From Gammaproteobacteria bacterium BRH_c0 (GTDB taxonomy: Bacteria; Pseudomonadota; Gammaproteobacteria; Pseudomonadales; Porticoccaceae): 35,145 nucleotides of DNA. Of this stretch, positions 9,825-20,994 are shown piece after piece (positions within the stretch are counted from its first letter, which is position 1; each line of letters starts with the position of its first letter). The notes under the pieces are model-generated. The model saw nothing but the letters and a program-made list of their open reading frames with translations, searched no databases and was not told the DNA's origin. The stretch spans positions 1 through 35,145 of the forward strand of contig LADM01000104.1 in assembly GCA_000961645.1 (NCBI GenBank), in the 5' to 3' direction. The translations under genes were made by a program, and so were the position numbers.

Positions 9825-11507
9825 ATGGATTGGCAACGCAACCTGCTGATAAGCGCCATTGTGCTGGTGCTGGCGCTTCTGTTTATTCGCTGGAACGAAT
9901 TTGAAGCGGAGCGCAAGCCGGTTCAGGAGAGCTTCGTCAAGCAAGATGTGGTCATTCCTGAGATTAGCGCCAACGTCAGCGCGCCCACGGGCGAGCAGCC
10001 AGAGGGTTCTGATGACTTTGCCATTCCATCCCTTGCTGCAACCGCAACCAGTCCAGCGCCCAAGCCCGAGCAAGACAGCCGCCTGATCACCATTCGCTCA
10101 GATGTACTGGAAGTCACCATTGATACCTATGGCGGCGATATCGTTCGCACCGCCCTGCTGGAGTACCCGGAAACTCTCAAACCAGGTTCCGACCCTTTTG
10201 TCATTCTTAACCGCACCGAAAACCACACCTATATTGCCCAGAGCGGCCTGATTGGCCCTAATGGTACCGACAACAAAGCGGAACGCCCGCTCTTCCAGGT
10301 GCAGGGCAACCACTTCACACTGGATAGCGGTGAGGATGAACTTGTCGTACCGCTGGTGTATCGACAGGGTGATGTCACTATCACCAAGCAGTTTATTCTA
10401 CGGCGCGGTGATTACCTGATGGGTGTGGATTACGCCATCGATAATCGCAGTTCGAGCAGCTGGCAGGGACATCTGTTTGGCCAGATTCAGCGCGATACCT
10501 GGCAGCCTCCCACCGGGGATGGTTTTGGCATGCAACCCTATCTGGGTGCCGCTGTGACGACGGCCGAGAAGAACTACAAGAAGGTGACATTTTCCGATCT
10601 GCAGGATCAGCCGTTCACGGTGTCCAAAACCGGTGGCTGGGTCTCGATGGTTCAGCACTACTTTATCAGCGCCTGGGTGCCTGCTCAGGATCAGGAAAAC
10701 AGTTTCACGCTGAGAAAGCTCGGCTCCCGCGATCTGTATACCCTGGGTTTCACTTCGCCCCAGCTGACGGTGCCGGCAGGGGAAACGGGAGCCATCAAAG
10801 CCGGTTTCTATGTGGGCCCCAAGGACCAGCCCCGCCTGGAAGCCATTGCTCCCTATCTCGACCTGACTGTCGACTACGGCTGGCTGTGGTGGATTGCCAA
10901 ACCCATCTTTTTTGTGATGACTTTTATCCATGGCCTGGTGGGCAACTGGGGATGGACCATCATTCTGCTGACAGTGTGTATCAAGCTGCTGTTCTTCAAA
11001 CTTTCCGCCACCAGTTATCGCTCCATGGCCAAGATGCGCAAGCTGCAACCGGAAATGGCGCGCCTCAAGGAGCTGTACGGCGATGACCGGCAAAAGCTTT
11101 CCCAGGAGATGATGGGCTTTTACAAGAAGGAAAAAGTTAACCCCATGGGAGGTTGCCTCCCGATCCTGATCCAGATGCCGGTGTTTATTGCCCTCTACTG
11201 GGTGCTGTTCGAAAGCGTCGAATTGCGCCACGCGCCCTGGATCCTGTGGATCAACGACCTGTCGGTCAAGGATCCCTATTATGTGTTGCCGGTGCTCAAT
11301 GGCATCAGCATGTATATCACCACCCTGCTGCAACCCGAGCCGCCGGACCCGACCCAGGCCAAGGTTATGAAGATCATGCCGGTGGCGTTTTCATTCATGT
11401 TTGCCTTCTTCCCGGCGGGTCTTGTCCTCTACTGGACGGTCAACTCGGTGCTGTCAATCCTGCAGCAGTGGTATATCACCCGCCGCATCGAAGCAGGCAA
11501 AGGCTGA
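9825..11507 (+). CDS. yidC: Membrane protein insertase YidC
   Basis: This 560-residue inner-membrane insertase acts with SecYEG or alone. The N-terminal membrane segment [20 protein letters not shown] is followed by a large periplasmic beta-sandwich domain (about residues 50-340). The conserved insertase core of five helices follows, with [40 protein letters not shown] and the C-terminal [19 protein letters not shown]. The ATG at 9825 matches the E. coli N-terminus better than a TTG at 9819, and lies two bases after the yidD stop. The C-terminal tail is short and basic. Confidence 0.98.
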   Translation: MDWQRNLLISAIVLVLALLFIRWNEFEAERKPVQESFVKQDVVIPEISANVSAPTGEQPEGSDDFAIPSLAATATSPAPKPEQDSRLITIRSDVLEVTIDTYGGDIVRTALLEYPETLKPGSDPFVILNRTENHTYIAQSGLIGPNGTDNKAERPLFQVQGNHFTLDSGEDELVVPLVYRQGDVTITKQFILRRGDYLMGVDYAIDNRSSSSWQGHLFGQIQRDTWQPPTGDGFGMQPYLGAAVTTAEKNYKKVTFSDLQDQPFTVSKTGGWVSMVQHYFISAWVPAQDQENSFTLRKLGSRDLYTLGFTSPQLTVPAGETGAIKAGFYVGPKDQPRLEAIAPYLDLTVDYGWLWWIAKPIFFVMTFIHGLVGNWGWTIILLTVCIKLLFFKLSATSYRSMAKMRKLQPEMARLKELYGDDRQKLSQEMMGFYKKEKVNPMGGCLPILIQMPVFIALYWVLFESVELRHAPWILWINDLSVKDPYYVLPVLNGISMYITTLLQPEPPDPTQAKVMKIMPVAFSFMFAFFPAGLVLYWTVNSVLSILQQWYITRRIEAGKG

Positions 11508-11535
11508 CAGCAACCAGCTCAAGGCTGACAACGCC

Positions 11536-12921
11536 ATGACCACCGCCATCAGTGCACCGGACTGGGACATTATCGCCGCGGTGGCCACGCCACCGGGGCG
11601 CGGTGGCGTGGGGATTGTGCGAGTCTCGGGGCAGAATCTGTCCCGCTTTCTCGCCCAGCTTTATCCCAAAGCGATTACTCCTCGCAGTGCCGTCCTCACC
11701 GACTTTTGCGCTGCCAACGGCGCGGTGATCGACCAGGGGCTTATCCTGTTTTTCCCCGCCCCCCACTCCTTTACCGGCGAGGACGTTATCGAGCTGCAGG
11801 GTCACGGCGGTCCAGTGGTTATGGATGCATTGCTCAGCCGCATGCTCGAGCTGGGGGCAAGGCCGGCCCGCCCCGGGGAGTTTACCCAGCGCGCCTTTCT
11901 CAACGACAAGATAGACCTGACCCAGGCCGAAGCGATTGCGGACCTGATAGACGCCTCATCACGGGAAGCTGCGCGCTGTGCACTGCGCTCACTACAGGGA
12001 GAGTTTTCCCGGCGGATTCATGAACTTGTTGAAGGGTTGATCAATATCCGGGTCTTTGTCGAGGCGGCCATTGATTTTCCCGAGGAGGAAATTGATTTCC
12101 TTGCCGAGAGTGGCATCGTCAGTGATCTCGATGTTTTGTCGGCCAATCTCGAGCGGATTATTGCTGATGCCGCCCAGGGCGCCTTGATCCGCGAGGGAAT
12201 GACTGTGGTGATTGCCGGCAAACCCAATGCCGGCAAGTCCAGCCTGCTCAATGCGCTCTCCGGGCGCGATAGCGCGATTGTCACCGATATAGCGGGCACC
12301 ACCAGGGATGTGCTGCGGGAGAGTATCCATATTGACGGTATGCCCCTGCACATTGTCGATACTGCCGGCCTGCGCGACAGTGATGATGTTGTGGAGCTGG
12401 AGGGAATTCGCCGTGCCTGGGTTGAAATTGAGCAGGCCGACCGCATCCTCTTTGTGGTGGACATCACCGACAACAGTCACAGCCGACCCGAAGAAATCTG
12501 GCCCGCTTTTTTCCAGCGCCTGCCTGGCATGACCAATCTGACTATTATCCTCAACAAGACAGACGCGGCTGATACGGCGGTTGTGGCGGAGGATATTATC
12601 GACACGGATTTTCCGGTCATTCCCTTGTCCGCCAGAACAGGGGTGGGGATTGAGCAGCTCAAAAGCCATCTCAAGGACTGTATGGGATACCAGGGTGCTC
12701 TGGAGGGGTCTTTTGTTGCCCGCCGCCGCCATCTGGATGCCCTGGACCGGGCCAGGCAGCGGATTGCGGATGCCCGTGCGCAGCTGGTGTACTCCCGCGC
12801 CGGAGAGTTGGCCGCCGAAGACCTGCGCAATGCCCAGGAGCACCTGGGGGAGATAACCGGCGAATTTACCTCCGATGACCTGCTCGGCAGGATTTTCTCG
12901 TCTTTTTGTATAGGCAAGTAA
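11536..12921 (+). CDS. mnmE: tRNA modification GTPase MnmE (TrmE)
   Basis: This 461-residue GTPase partners MnmG in U34 tRNA modification. The N-terminal formyl-tetrahydrofolate-binding domain (about residues 1-120) begins with [20 protein letters not shown]. The inserted G domain contains [15 protein letters not shown] (about 227-241), the DTAGLRD switch and NKTD. The helical domain ends in the catalytic C-terminal motif CIGK. A longer upstream frame back to 11401 overlaps yidC and is not expected to be coding; the ATG at 11536 fits the family. It is separated from its partner mnmG by the inverted block, with opposite orientation. Confidence 0.98.
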   Translation: MTTAISAPDWDIIAAVATPPGRGGVGIVRVSGQNLSRFLAQLYPKAITPRSAVLTDFCAANGAVIDQGLILFFPAPHSFTGEDVIELQGHGGPVVMDALLSRMLELGARPARPGEFTQRAFLNDKIDLTQAEAIADLIDASSREAARCALRSLQGEFSRRIHELVEGLINIRVFVEAAIDFPEEEIDFLAESGIVSDLDVLSANLERIIADAAQGALIREGMTVVIAGKPNAGKSSLLNALSGRDSAIVTDIAGTTRDVLRESIHIDGMPLHIVDTAGLRDSDDVVELEGIRRAWVEIEQADRILFVVDITDNSHSRPEEIWPAFFQRLPGMTNLTIILNKTDAADTAVVAEDIIDTDFPVIPLSARTGVGIEQLKSHLKDCMGYQGALEGSFVARRRHLDALDRARQRIADARAQLVYSRAGELAAEDLRNAQEHLGEITGEFTSDDLLGRIFSSFCIGK

Positions 12922-12926
12922 GGCGC

Positions 12927-12946
12927 GAATTGGCGCATGCCAAATT
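12927..12946 (+). other. Imperfect hairpin after mnmE
   Basis: GAATTGGC and GCCAAATTC pair around a GCAT loop, with one bulged base, five bases after the mnmE stop. No T-run follows, so rho-independent termination is doubtful. It may mark the 3' end of the rpmH-mnmE transcript. Confidence 0.3.
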
Positions 12947-13012
12947 CTGCCAGCTGAGCCTTGACGCCACTTGCTGTACAAACTCACCGCTAATTCACTA
13001 GCCGCCAACATC

Positions 13013-13171
13013 TTGCCCACAAGTTATCCACAAAAGTGGTTAAAAAATAGCCAGTTTTTGCTTGTCAAGAGGCGCCGGGATAAGTGCCGAAATATATTTA
13101 TAACTATTTGTTTTTGTTTTGTTTTTCAAAAAAATCAGGAGCGAAAAAAAAGTGCCCTCAGGTGTGGATAA
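13013..13171. promoter_or_regulatory. Second DnaA-box cluster with AT-rich segment, upstream of dnaA
   Basis: Perfect DnaA boxes TTATCCACA lie at 13024-13032 (plus) and 13163-13171 (minus), with weaker matches at 13013-13021 (TTGCCCACA) and 13035-13043 (TTAACCACT on the minus strand). An A/T-rich run of about 50 bases (roughly 13083-13135) lies between the two perfect boxes. The arrangement suits autoregulation of dnaA by DnaA. It could also be a second part of a split origin, because this is where the origin lies in Pseudomonas (rpmH-dnaA gap). The rest of 12922-13246 holds no gene I can support. Confidence 0.65.
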
Positions 13172-13246
13172 CTCCCAAAATTCGGGGTAGACTGCCTCGC
13201 TCTTTAGAGAAACTAAACGACAACAAAAAAGCAACGGAGCACGGTT

Positions 13247-14707
13247 TTGACAGAAGCGTATTGGGAACAATGTCTTGATTATCTTCAGGACGAACTTCCA
13301 ACACAGCAGTTCAATACCTGGATACGACCCCTCCAGGCAACCCCTGAGGACGGTGCAGATACCCAGCAAACCTTGCGCTTGTTGGCACCCAACCGCTTTG
13401 TTCAGGATTGGGTATCACAAAAATTTCTGGTGCGGATTCGCGAGCTGTATTCGGAGATTTCTGGCCGCCATTACCATGTCGTGGTTGAATCCGGCGCCAG
13501 TGGTCAAGCCCCGGGCTTTACACAATCGCGCACCGTTGCCGCCCCCAACAATGCCACTGACCACAGTGTTCAGGTGGTCAGTGAGGAGCTGGCGCCAGCG
13601 CTTATTGCGCGCAAACCTCGTCCGGCGATAAAGCCGCCTACAGCTGATAACGCAGGCATACCTGCTGTTGAAGGGGGCCTGCGCCACGAGGGCAATCTCA
13701 ACAGCACATTCACATTTGAATCGTTTGTCGAAGGTAAATCCAACCAGCTGGCCCACGCCGCTGCCCAGCAGGTGGCGGAGAACCCGGGTGGTTCCTACAA
13801 CCCGCTGTTTATCTATGGCGCGGTGGGTTTGGGCAAAACCCACCTGATGCACGCTGTGGGCAACGCCCTGCGGGTTAATAACCCCAACGCCAAGGTGTTG
13901 TATCTGCATTCCGAGCGCTTTGTGGCGGATATGGTCAAGGCGCTGCAACTGTCCGCCATCAATGATTTCAAGCGGTACTATCGCTCGGTTGATGCCCTGC
14001 TGATCGACGATATCCAGTTTTTTGCCGGCAAGGACCGCTCCCAGGAAGAATTCTTCCATACCTTCAACGCCCTGCTGGAAGGCGGCAAGCAGATGATCCT
14101 CACATGTGACCGCTATCCCAAGGAGCTCAACGGCCTTGAGGAGCGTCTGAAATCCCGTTTCGGCTGGGGTTTGACGGTTGCGGTAGAGCCACCGGATCTG
14201 GAAACGCGAGCCGCCATCCTGATGAAGAAGGCACGCCAGGCCAACACGGATCTGCCCAACGATGCGGCCTTCTTTATTGCCCAGCGTATCCGTTCCAATG
14301 TCCGTGAGCTGGAGGGCGCCCTCAAGCGGGTCATCGCCAATTCCCACTTTACCGGCCGCCCCATCGATATCGAACTAATCCGCGAATCCCTCAAAGACCT
14401 GTTGGCGCTCCAGGACAAGCTGGTTACCATAGACAATATTCAGCGCACCACTGCCGAGTACTACAAAATCAAGCTCTCGGATTTGCTGTCGCGTCGGCGC
14501 AGTCGCTCCATCGCCCGGCCGCGCCAGGTAGCCATGGCTCTGTCCAAGGAGTTGACTAACCACAGCTTGCCGGAAATCGGCGAAGCGTTTGGCGGCAAGG
14601 ACCACACCACGGTCCTGCACGCCTGTCGCAAGGTGAAGGAGTTGTCGGAGAGCGACAATGACATCAGGGAAGATATGAAAAATCTGTTGCGTCTGCTCAC
14701 AACCTGA
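13247..14707 (+). CDS. dnaA: Chromosomal replication initiator protein DnaA
   Basis: This 486-residue initiator ATPase binds DnaA boxes and opens the origin. Domain I (about 1-80) begins [17 protein letters not shown]. Domain II is a variable linker (about 85-150). Domain III contains Walker [11 protein letters not shown] (about 191-200) and Walker [14 protein letters not shown] (about 251-263). Domain IV ends with the DNA-binding signature [15 protein letters not shown]. The start is TTG, preceded by a good GGAG site with seven bases of spacing; no ATG fits the family N-terminus. A weak start codon may limit DnaA levels, as GTG does in E. coli. Confidence 0.98.
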   Translation: MTEAYWEQCLDYLQDELPTQQFNTWIRPLQATPEDGADTQQTLRLLAPNRFVQDWVSQKFLVRIRELYSEISGRHYHVVVESGASGQAPGFTQSRTVAAPNNATDHSVQVVSEELAPALIARKPRPAIKPPTADNAGIPAVEGGLRHEGNLNSTFTFESFVEGKSNQLAHAAAQQVAENPGGSYNPLFIYGAVGLGKTHLMHAVGNALRVNNPNAKVLYLHSERFVADMVKALQLSAINDFKRYYRSVDALLIDDIQFFAGKDRSQEEFFHTFNALLEGGKQMILTCDRYPKELNGLEERLKSRFGWGLTVAVEPPDLETRAAILMKKARQANTDLPNDAAFFIAQRIRSNVRELEGALKRVIANSHFTGRPIDIELIRESLKDLLALQDKLVTIDNIQRTTAEYYKIKLSDLLSRRRSRSIARPRQVAMALSKELTNHSLPEIGEAFGGKDHTTVLHACRKVKELSESDNDIREDMKNLLRLLTT

Positions 14708-14876
14708 GTAACCCACAGCGGCGTATTTTACTTCAACCTGTTGATAAATAGCACAATTTTGGTGGCCCCGTGCATGATGCCGGTCCGCCTTGGTGAAACG
14801 GACTGGAGGGACGATAGCTGAAACCAGTAACCCGTTTTATCCAGAATCCATCGACAAAGCCGGATGATTTAAGCCT

Positions 14877-15980
14877 ATGAAATTCAGTATTTCGCGGGAA
14901 GCCTTTCTCAAACCACTCCAGTTGGTTGTCAGTGTCGTTGAGCGTCGCCAGACATTGCCAGTGTTGTCCAATGTGCTTATCACCCTGGATAACAATCTAC
15001 TGTCACTGACGGGCACGGATCTCGAGGTAGAGATTGTCGGGCGTATTGAGCTGGAGCAGGCTGGCCAGGGAGGCGAGATTACGGTTCCCGCCCGCAAGCT
15101 GGTGGATATCTGTAAATCCCTGCCAGACAAGTCGGTGATCAATTTCAGCGAAGATGGTGGGCGCATGCTGATCACCTGCGGCAAGAGTCGCTTTACGCTC
15201 TCAACCTTGCCCGCCAGTGATTTCCCTTCTGTCGAAGAGGGTGCTGGCCAGGTGGAGTTCACCATTGCTGCCGCTGCGCTGAAAAAACTGATCGACGATA
15301 CAGCCTTTGCCATGGCTCAGCAGGATGTGCGCTATTACCTTAACGGTATGCTCTGGGAGGCTTCCAACGGTTTGCTGCGAGCCGTTGCCACCGATGGCCA
15401 CCGTCTGGCCATGTCATCCCAGGAAATGCCATTCAGTCTCCCTGAGCGAATCCAGGCGATCGTTCCCCGCAAGGGTGTTGTTGAGCTGTCCCGCATCCTC
15501 GCCGACGACGGCGATGTGACGGTAACGCTGGGCAGCAACCATGTGCGTATTCAGCGCGACGATTTCCGGTTTACCTCCAAGCTGGTCGATGGAGCCTACC
15601 CCGACTATGAGCGGGTATTGCCCAAGGGCGGCTCCAAATATGTGATTGGAGACCGTGAGCTATTGCGTCATGCCTTCGCCCGAACGGCCATTCTCTCCAA
15701 TGAGAAGTACCGCGGTGTGCGTTTGCAGTTGACGAGCGGGTTGTTGAAGATCACTGCCAACAATCCCGAGCAGGAGGAGGCGGAAGAGGAGGTAACCGTG
15801 GACTATGAGGGGGAGGGTGAGCTGGAGATTGGCTTCAACGTCAATTACCTCCTGGATGTACTCGGCGTTCTCAAAGGCGAAAATTTTCGGATGGTACTCT
15901 CGGATGCCAACAGCAGCGCCCTCCTCGAGGCGCCAGAAGCAGACGGTTCTGTCTACGTCATCATGCCCATGCGCCTTTAA
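14877..15980 (+). CDS. dnaN: DNA polymerase III sliding clamp (beta subunit)
   Basis: This 367-residue protein forms the ring-shaped dimer that tethers the replicative polymerase to DNA. The three repeated clamp domains are all present. It begins MKFSISREAFLKPLQLV and ends with the conserved VYVIMPMRL. Length equals the family norm (366 in E. coli). It lies 169 bp after dnaA; that gap holds no gene, and a weak 5-bp hairpin around 14791-14806 is the only structure I see. Its antisense shadow at 14837-15313 is not a gene. Confidence 0.98.
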   Translation: MKFSISREAFLKPLQLVVSVVERRQTLPVLSNVLITLDNNLLSLTGTDLEVEIVGRIELEQAGQGGEITVPARKLVDICKSLPDKSVINFSEDGGRMLITCGKSRFTLSTLPASDFPSVEEGAGQVEFTIAAAALKKLIDDTAFAMAQQDVRYYLNGMLWEASNGLLRAVATDGHRLAMSSQEMPFSLPERIQAIVPRKGVVELSRILADDGDVTVTLGSNHVRIQRDDFRFTSKLVDGAYPDYERVLPKGGSKYVIGDRELLRHAFARTAILSNEKYRGVRLQLTSGLLKITANNPEQEEAEEEVTVDYEGEGELEIGFNVNYLLDVLGVLKGENFRMVLSDANSSALLEAPEADGSVYVIMPMRL

Positions 15981-15993
15981 TGTCTGATGATCT

Positions 15994-16008
15994 GGGGGCT
16001 TTGCCCCC
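15994..16008 (+). other. Short GC-rich hairpin between dnaN and recF
   Basis: GGGGGC and GCCCCC form a perfect 6-bp stem around a three-base loop, 14 bases after the dnaN stop. It is followed by TCTTG rather than a T-run, so it may pause or partially attenuate transcription into recF. This is inference from structure alone. Confidence 0.4.
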
Positions 16009-16042
16009 TCTTGCCGCACTACCTCCTGTTTTTTGACCGCGT

Positions 16043-17164
16043 ATGTACTTGCAGCGCCTGGCTATTACAGGGTTGAGAAACCTCCAGGGTGTCGAAATAA
16101 GCCTCGGCTCTGGAGCCAATCTGTTTTACGGAGCCAATGGCAGCGGTAAAACCAGCATCCTCGAAGCTGTCTATCTCCTCTCCCGGGGGCGATCGTTTCG
16201 TACCCGCAGTCTCCGCTCCGTTATCAACCACCAGCGCCGTGATTGCACCTGTTTTGGCAGTCTTGAAGATGATCAGGGGCTAAAGCCAGCCCTGGGTATC
16301 GGCGTCAGTCGAGGCCAGGACGGTGAGTTTGTATTCAAGGTCGGCGGCGAGCAGGTCCGCTCAGCAGCGCAGCTTGCTGAAACACTGCCTGTACAGTTGC
16401 TCAACAGTGACAGTTTTCAGCTCCTTGAAGGTTCCCCTTCCCATCGTCGTAGCTTTCTGGACTGGGGAGTGTTCCACGTGGAACATGGGTATCGCCATTT
16501 ATGGAGCCGCTTCCAGCGCTGTCTCAAACACCGCAATTCCCTCCTGCGCCATGGTAGAATAGACGCTTTGCAACTTGCGGTCTGGGATCGGGAATTCGTA
16601 CAGATATCAGAGCAGATATCCGAATTTCGTCGCCAGTATCTGGCCAGTTTTAAGCCATTTTTTGAGGATGTTTGCCGTCGCCTTGGCATTAATCTCGGGT
16701 ACACACTGAGCTATATGCCAGGCTGGGATCAGGATAGTCCCCTCGAGGACTTGCTGCGGGCAGGGTTGGAGCGTGATCTTAAATCAGGCCATAGCCTGAC
16801 AGGCCCACACCGCGCTGATCTCAAAATTCAGGTGGGCGGCAGGATGGCATCAGAAGTCCTCTCCAGGGGCCAGACCAAGATACTGATAACAGCCCTCAAA
16901 ATTGCTCAAGGGTATCTGTTGCGCAGCAGTACAGGCGTGCAGTGTGTTTATTTGCTGGATGATCTGCCTGCAGAGCTGGATCAGCGCCATCGTCAGCTGG
17001 TCGGCAAGCTCTTGCAGGAGCTGGAGGTCCAGGTGCTGATTACCGGCGTGGACGCCGATGATTTGCAATTCGCCTGGCCATCCAGTGCAGTGATGGGTGA
17101 TGGAAGGGAAAAAGTGTTAAAAGTGTTCCACGTGGAACAAGGCTGTATTCAAGCGATAGAGTAA
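16043..17164 (+). CDS. recF: DNA replication and repair protein RecF
   Basis: This 373-residue SMC-like ATPase acts with RecO and RecR to load RecA at gapped DNA. The Walker A motif YGANGSGKTSILEAVYLLSR lies at about residues 29-48, the ABC signature is LSRGQTKILI, and Walker B is VYLLDDLPAELD. The N-terminal LQRLAITGLRNLQG is typical. The gene contains two perfect 16-bp parS palindromes that encode VFHVEH and VFHVEQ in the same codon phase. The second lies near the C-terminus, where sequence constraint on RecF is low. Confidence 0.97.
   Translation: MYLQRLAITGLRNLQGVEISLGSGANLFYGANGSGKTSILEAVYLLSRGRSFRTRSLRSVINHQRRDCTCFGSLEDDQGLKPALGIGVSRGQDGEFVFKVGGEQVRSAAQLAETLPVQLLNSDSFQLLEGSPSHRRSFLDWGVFHVEHGYRHLWSRFQRCLKHRNSLLRHGRIDALQLAVWDREFVQISEQISEFRRQYLASFKPFFEDVCRRLGINLGYTLSYMPGWDQDSPLEDLLRAGLERDLKSGHSLTGPHRADLKIQVGGRMASEVLSRGQTKILITALKIAQGYLLRSSTGVQCVYLLDDLPAELDQRHRQLVGKLLQELEVQVLITGVDADDLQFAWPSSAVMGDGREKVLKVFHVEQGCIQAIE
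16470..16485. other. parS: parS site 1 (ParB-binding palindrome)
   Basis: The sequence TGTTCCACGTGGAACA is a perfect 16-bp palindrome, identical to the Pseudomonas-type centromere consensus. It lies inside recF, where it encodes FHVE. ParB is encoded at 4204-5112. Confidence 0.9.
17124..17139. other. parS: parS site 2 (ParB-binding palindrome)
   Basis: This is a second perfect copy of TGTTCCACGTGGAACA, 654 bp from the first and in the same codon phase of recF, close to its stop codon. Two identical copies of a 16-bp palindrome are very unlikely by chance. Confidence 0.9.
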
Positions 17165-17168
17165 TTAA

Positions 17169-19604
<2,436 letters not shown>

Positions 19605-19622
19605 GAAGTAGAGCCGCGGGTG

Positions 19623-19651
19623 GAGGCAGCTTTGCCTCTGCCTTTTATTTT
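19623..19651 (+). terminator. Rho-independent terminator of gyrB
   Basis: An inverted repeat just after the gyrB stop can fold as AGGCAG with CTGCCT (8-base loop) or as GAGGCA with TGCCTC (4-base loop), and is followed by TTTTATTTT. It ends the dnaA-gyrB transcript ahead of the convergent plsC. The T-run is on the plus strand only. Confidence 0.75.
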
Positions 19652-19673
19652 CAACTTATTGATTTATAACTAT

Positions 19674-20393
19674 TTATTGTATTTTCCGCTGCTGCGCTGT
19701 AATCCATTCCTGAGCACGGGCTGTTAATAGCTTGCTGTCCCCGTTGCCGGTTTCCAGCGCTGTGCCAACCACCACCTGAATGGTGCCCGGAAACTTGAGA
19801 AAGCGCCGTGCCGGCCAGCACTTTCCGGCATTGTGGGCAACAGGCACCACGGGTACGCCAGCCGCCACCGCAAGGGCGGCCCCGCTGCGGGCATAGTTGC
19901 CGTATTGGCCGTGATCCATGCGCGTCCCCTCCGGATAGACAATCACATTGCTCCCACCGGCGAGTCTGTCCTTGCCTTGCTCCATCACATCCCTGATGGC
20001 CTGGCGGGGATTTTCGCGGTCGATGGCGATAGGCTTCACCGACGCCAGTCCCCAGCCAAACACCGGGATTTTCAGCAGTTCTTTTTTGAGAATAGTACTT
20101 ACCGGCCGCAGGTTGCGTTGCAGGTAATAGGTTTCCCACGGCGACTGGTGATTGCTGAGTACAACAAAAGGTGCCGCAGGCAGATTCTCCCAGCCAGTCA
20201 CCCTTACTCTGATACCGCAGGCGAGATTGAGCCAGTGGAGGATCAGAAAATTACCGGTAGTCGCTAAAGTCTGGCGCTTTTTGTAGGGCAGCAGCATACC
20301 CAGGGTACAGCTCAGCAAGCTGAAGACCGACACAAAAACCGCATAGCCAGCGTAGAAAAGCAGGGTTCGCAGGGTGAGTATGATTGTGTTCAT
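19674..20393 (-). CDS. plsC: 1-acyl-sn-glycerol-3-phosphate acyltransferase (PlsC/LptA type)
   Basis: This 239-residue membrane acyltransferase converts lysophosphatidic acid to phosphatidic acid. An N-terminal membrane segment (about residues 5-35) precedes motif I NHQSPWE, which has Glu rather than the usual Asp at the fifth position after His. Motif II is KPIAIDR, and motif III YPEGTR is followed by GVPVVPVAHNAG. The Glu variant occurs in the acyltransferase found after gyrB in Pseudomonas, from memory. The ATG at 20393 is chosen; the longer frame to 20822 overlaps gmhB out of phase. It is last in glyQ-glyS-gmhB-plsC. Confidence 0.93.
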   Translation of the reverse strand: MNTIILTLRTLLFYAGYAVFVSVFSLLSCTLGMLLPYKKRQTLATTGNFLILHWLNLACGIRVRVTGWENLPAAPFVVLSNHQSPWETYYLQRNLRPVSTILKKELLKIPVFGWGLASVKPIAIDRENPRQAIRDVMEQGKDRLAGGSNVIVYPEGTRMDHGQYGNYARSGAALAVAAGVPVVPVAHNAGKCWPARRFLKFPGTIQVVVGTALETGNGDSKLLTARAQEWITAQQRKIQ

Positions 20394-20409
20394 GGGACGT
20401 GGCGCCTGA

Positions 20410-20994
20410 TCAATGGGGTTTGCGGGTGGAAGTACACCGCGCGATAAGATAATCGGCGCAGGATTGCAGTGAATCAAATACTTTAAGACTTTGCACAAGG
20501 GGGTTGCCCGCAGCCCGCAGGCTGGCCTCGGTATCTGCACCCTTGCCGGTGCGCACCAGGATCGGTTCACAGCCCCTTGCCAGGCCAGCCTGGAGATCAC
20601 GCAAACTGTCCCCGACGATGACGGCATTATGGAGCTCAATCCCCAGATCACGGGAAATCGCATCCAGCAAACCGGGAGCGGGTTTGCGGCAATCACAGCC
20701 TTCGTCCGGACGGTGAGGGCAGTAGTAGATACCGGACAGCCTCCCGCCTGACTCCTCGACGAGGCTGCTGAGACGCAGGTGCATGGCGTCCAGATCCTCA
20801 ACCGTAAACAGGCCGCGGCCAAGACCGGACTGGTTGGTGGCCACCACCACGGTAAAGCCGGCCCGGGATAATCGGGCGATGGCCTTGATACTACCGGGGA
20901 TGGGAATCCACTCCGCCAAGGATTTGATGAAATCGGCGGAGTCCTCGTTGATGACCCCGTCCCGATCCAGAATAACCAGCGGCATTGGGGCCAT
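20410..20994 (-). CDS. gmhB: D-glycero-beta-D-manno-heptose-1,7-bisphosphate 7-phosphatase
   Basis: This 194-residue HAD-superfamily phosphatase acts in the ADP-heptose pathway for the LPS inner core. The nucleophile motif is LVILDRDGVINEDS. The zinc-binding loop YYCPHRPDEGCDCRKP (about residues 107-122) is diagnostic of GmhB. VGDSLRDLQAG gives the acidic pair near the C-terminal side. The ATG overlaps the glyS stop by one base (TAATG), so translation is coupled to glyS. The synteny glyQ-glyS-gmhB-plsC matches Pseudomonas. Confidence 0.94.
   Translation of the reverse strand: MAPMPLVILDRDGVINEDSADFIKSLAEWIPIPGSIKAIARLSRAGFTVVVATNQSGLGRGLFTVEDLDAMHLRLSSLVEESGGRLSGIYYCPHRPDEGCDCRKPAPGLLDAISRDLGIELHNAVIVGDSLRDLQAGLARGCEPILVRTGKGADTEASLRAAGNPLVQSLKVFDSLQSCADYLIARCTSTRKPH

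Noticed and set aside
20394-20822. N-terminal extension of plsC to 20822
   Set aside because: It overlaps gmhB out of phase and lacks a membrane segment or family similarity; the ATG at 20393 starts directly with the membrane helix.
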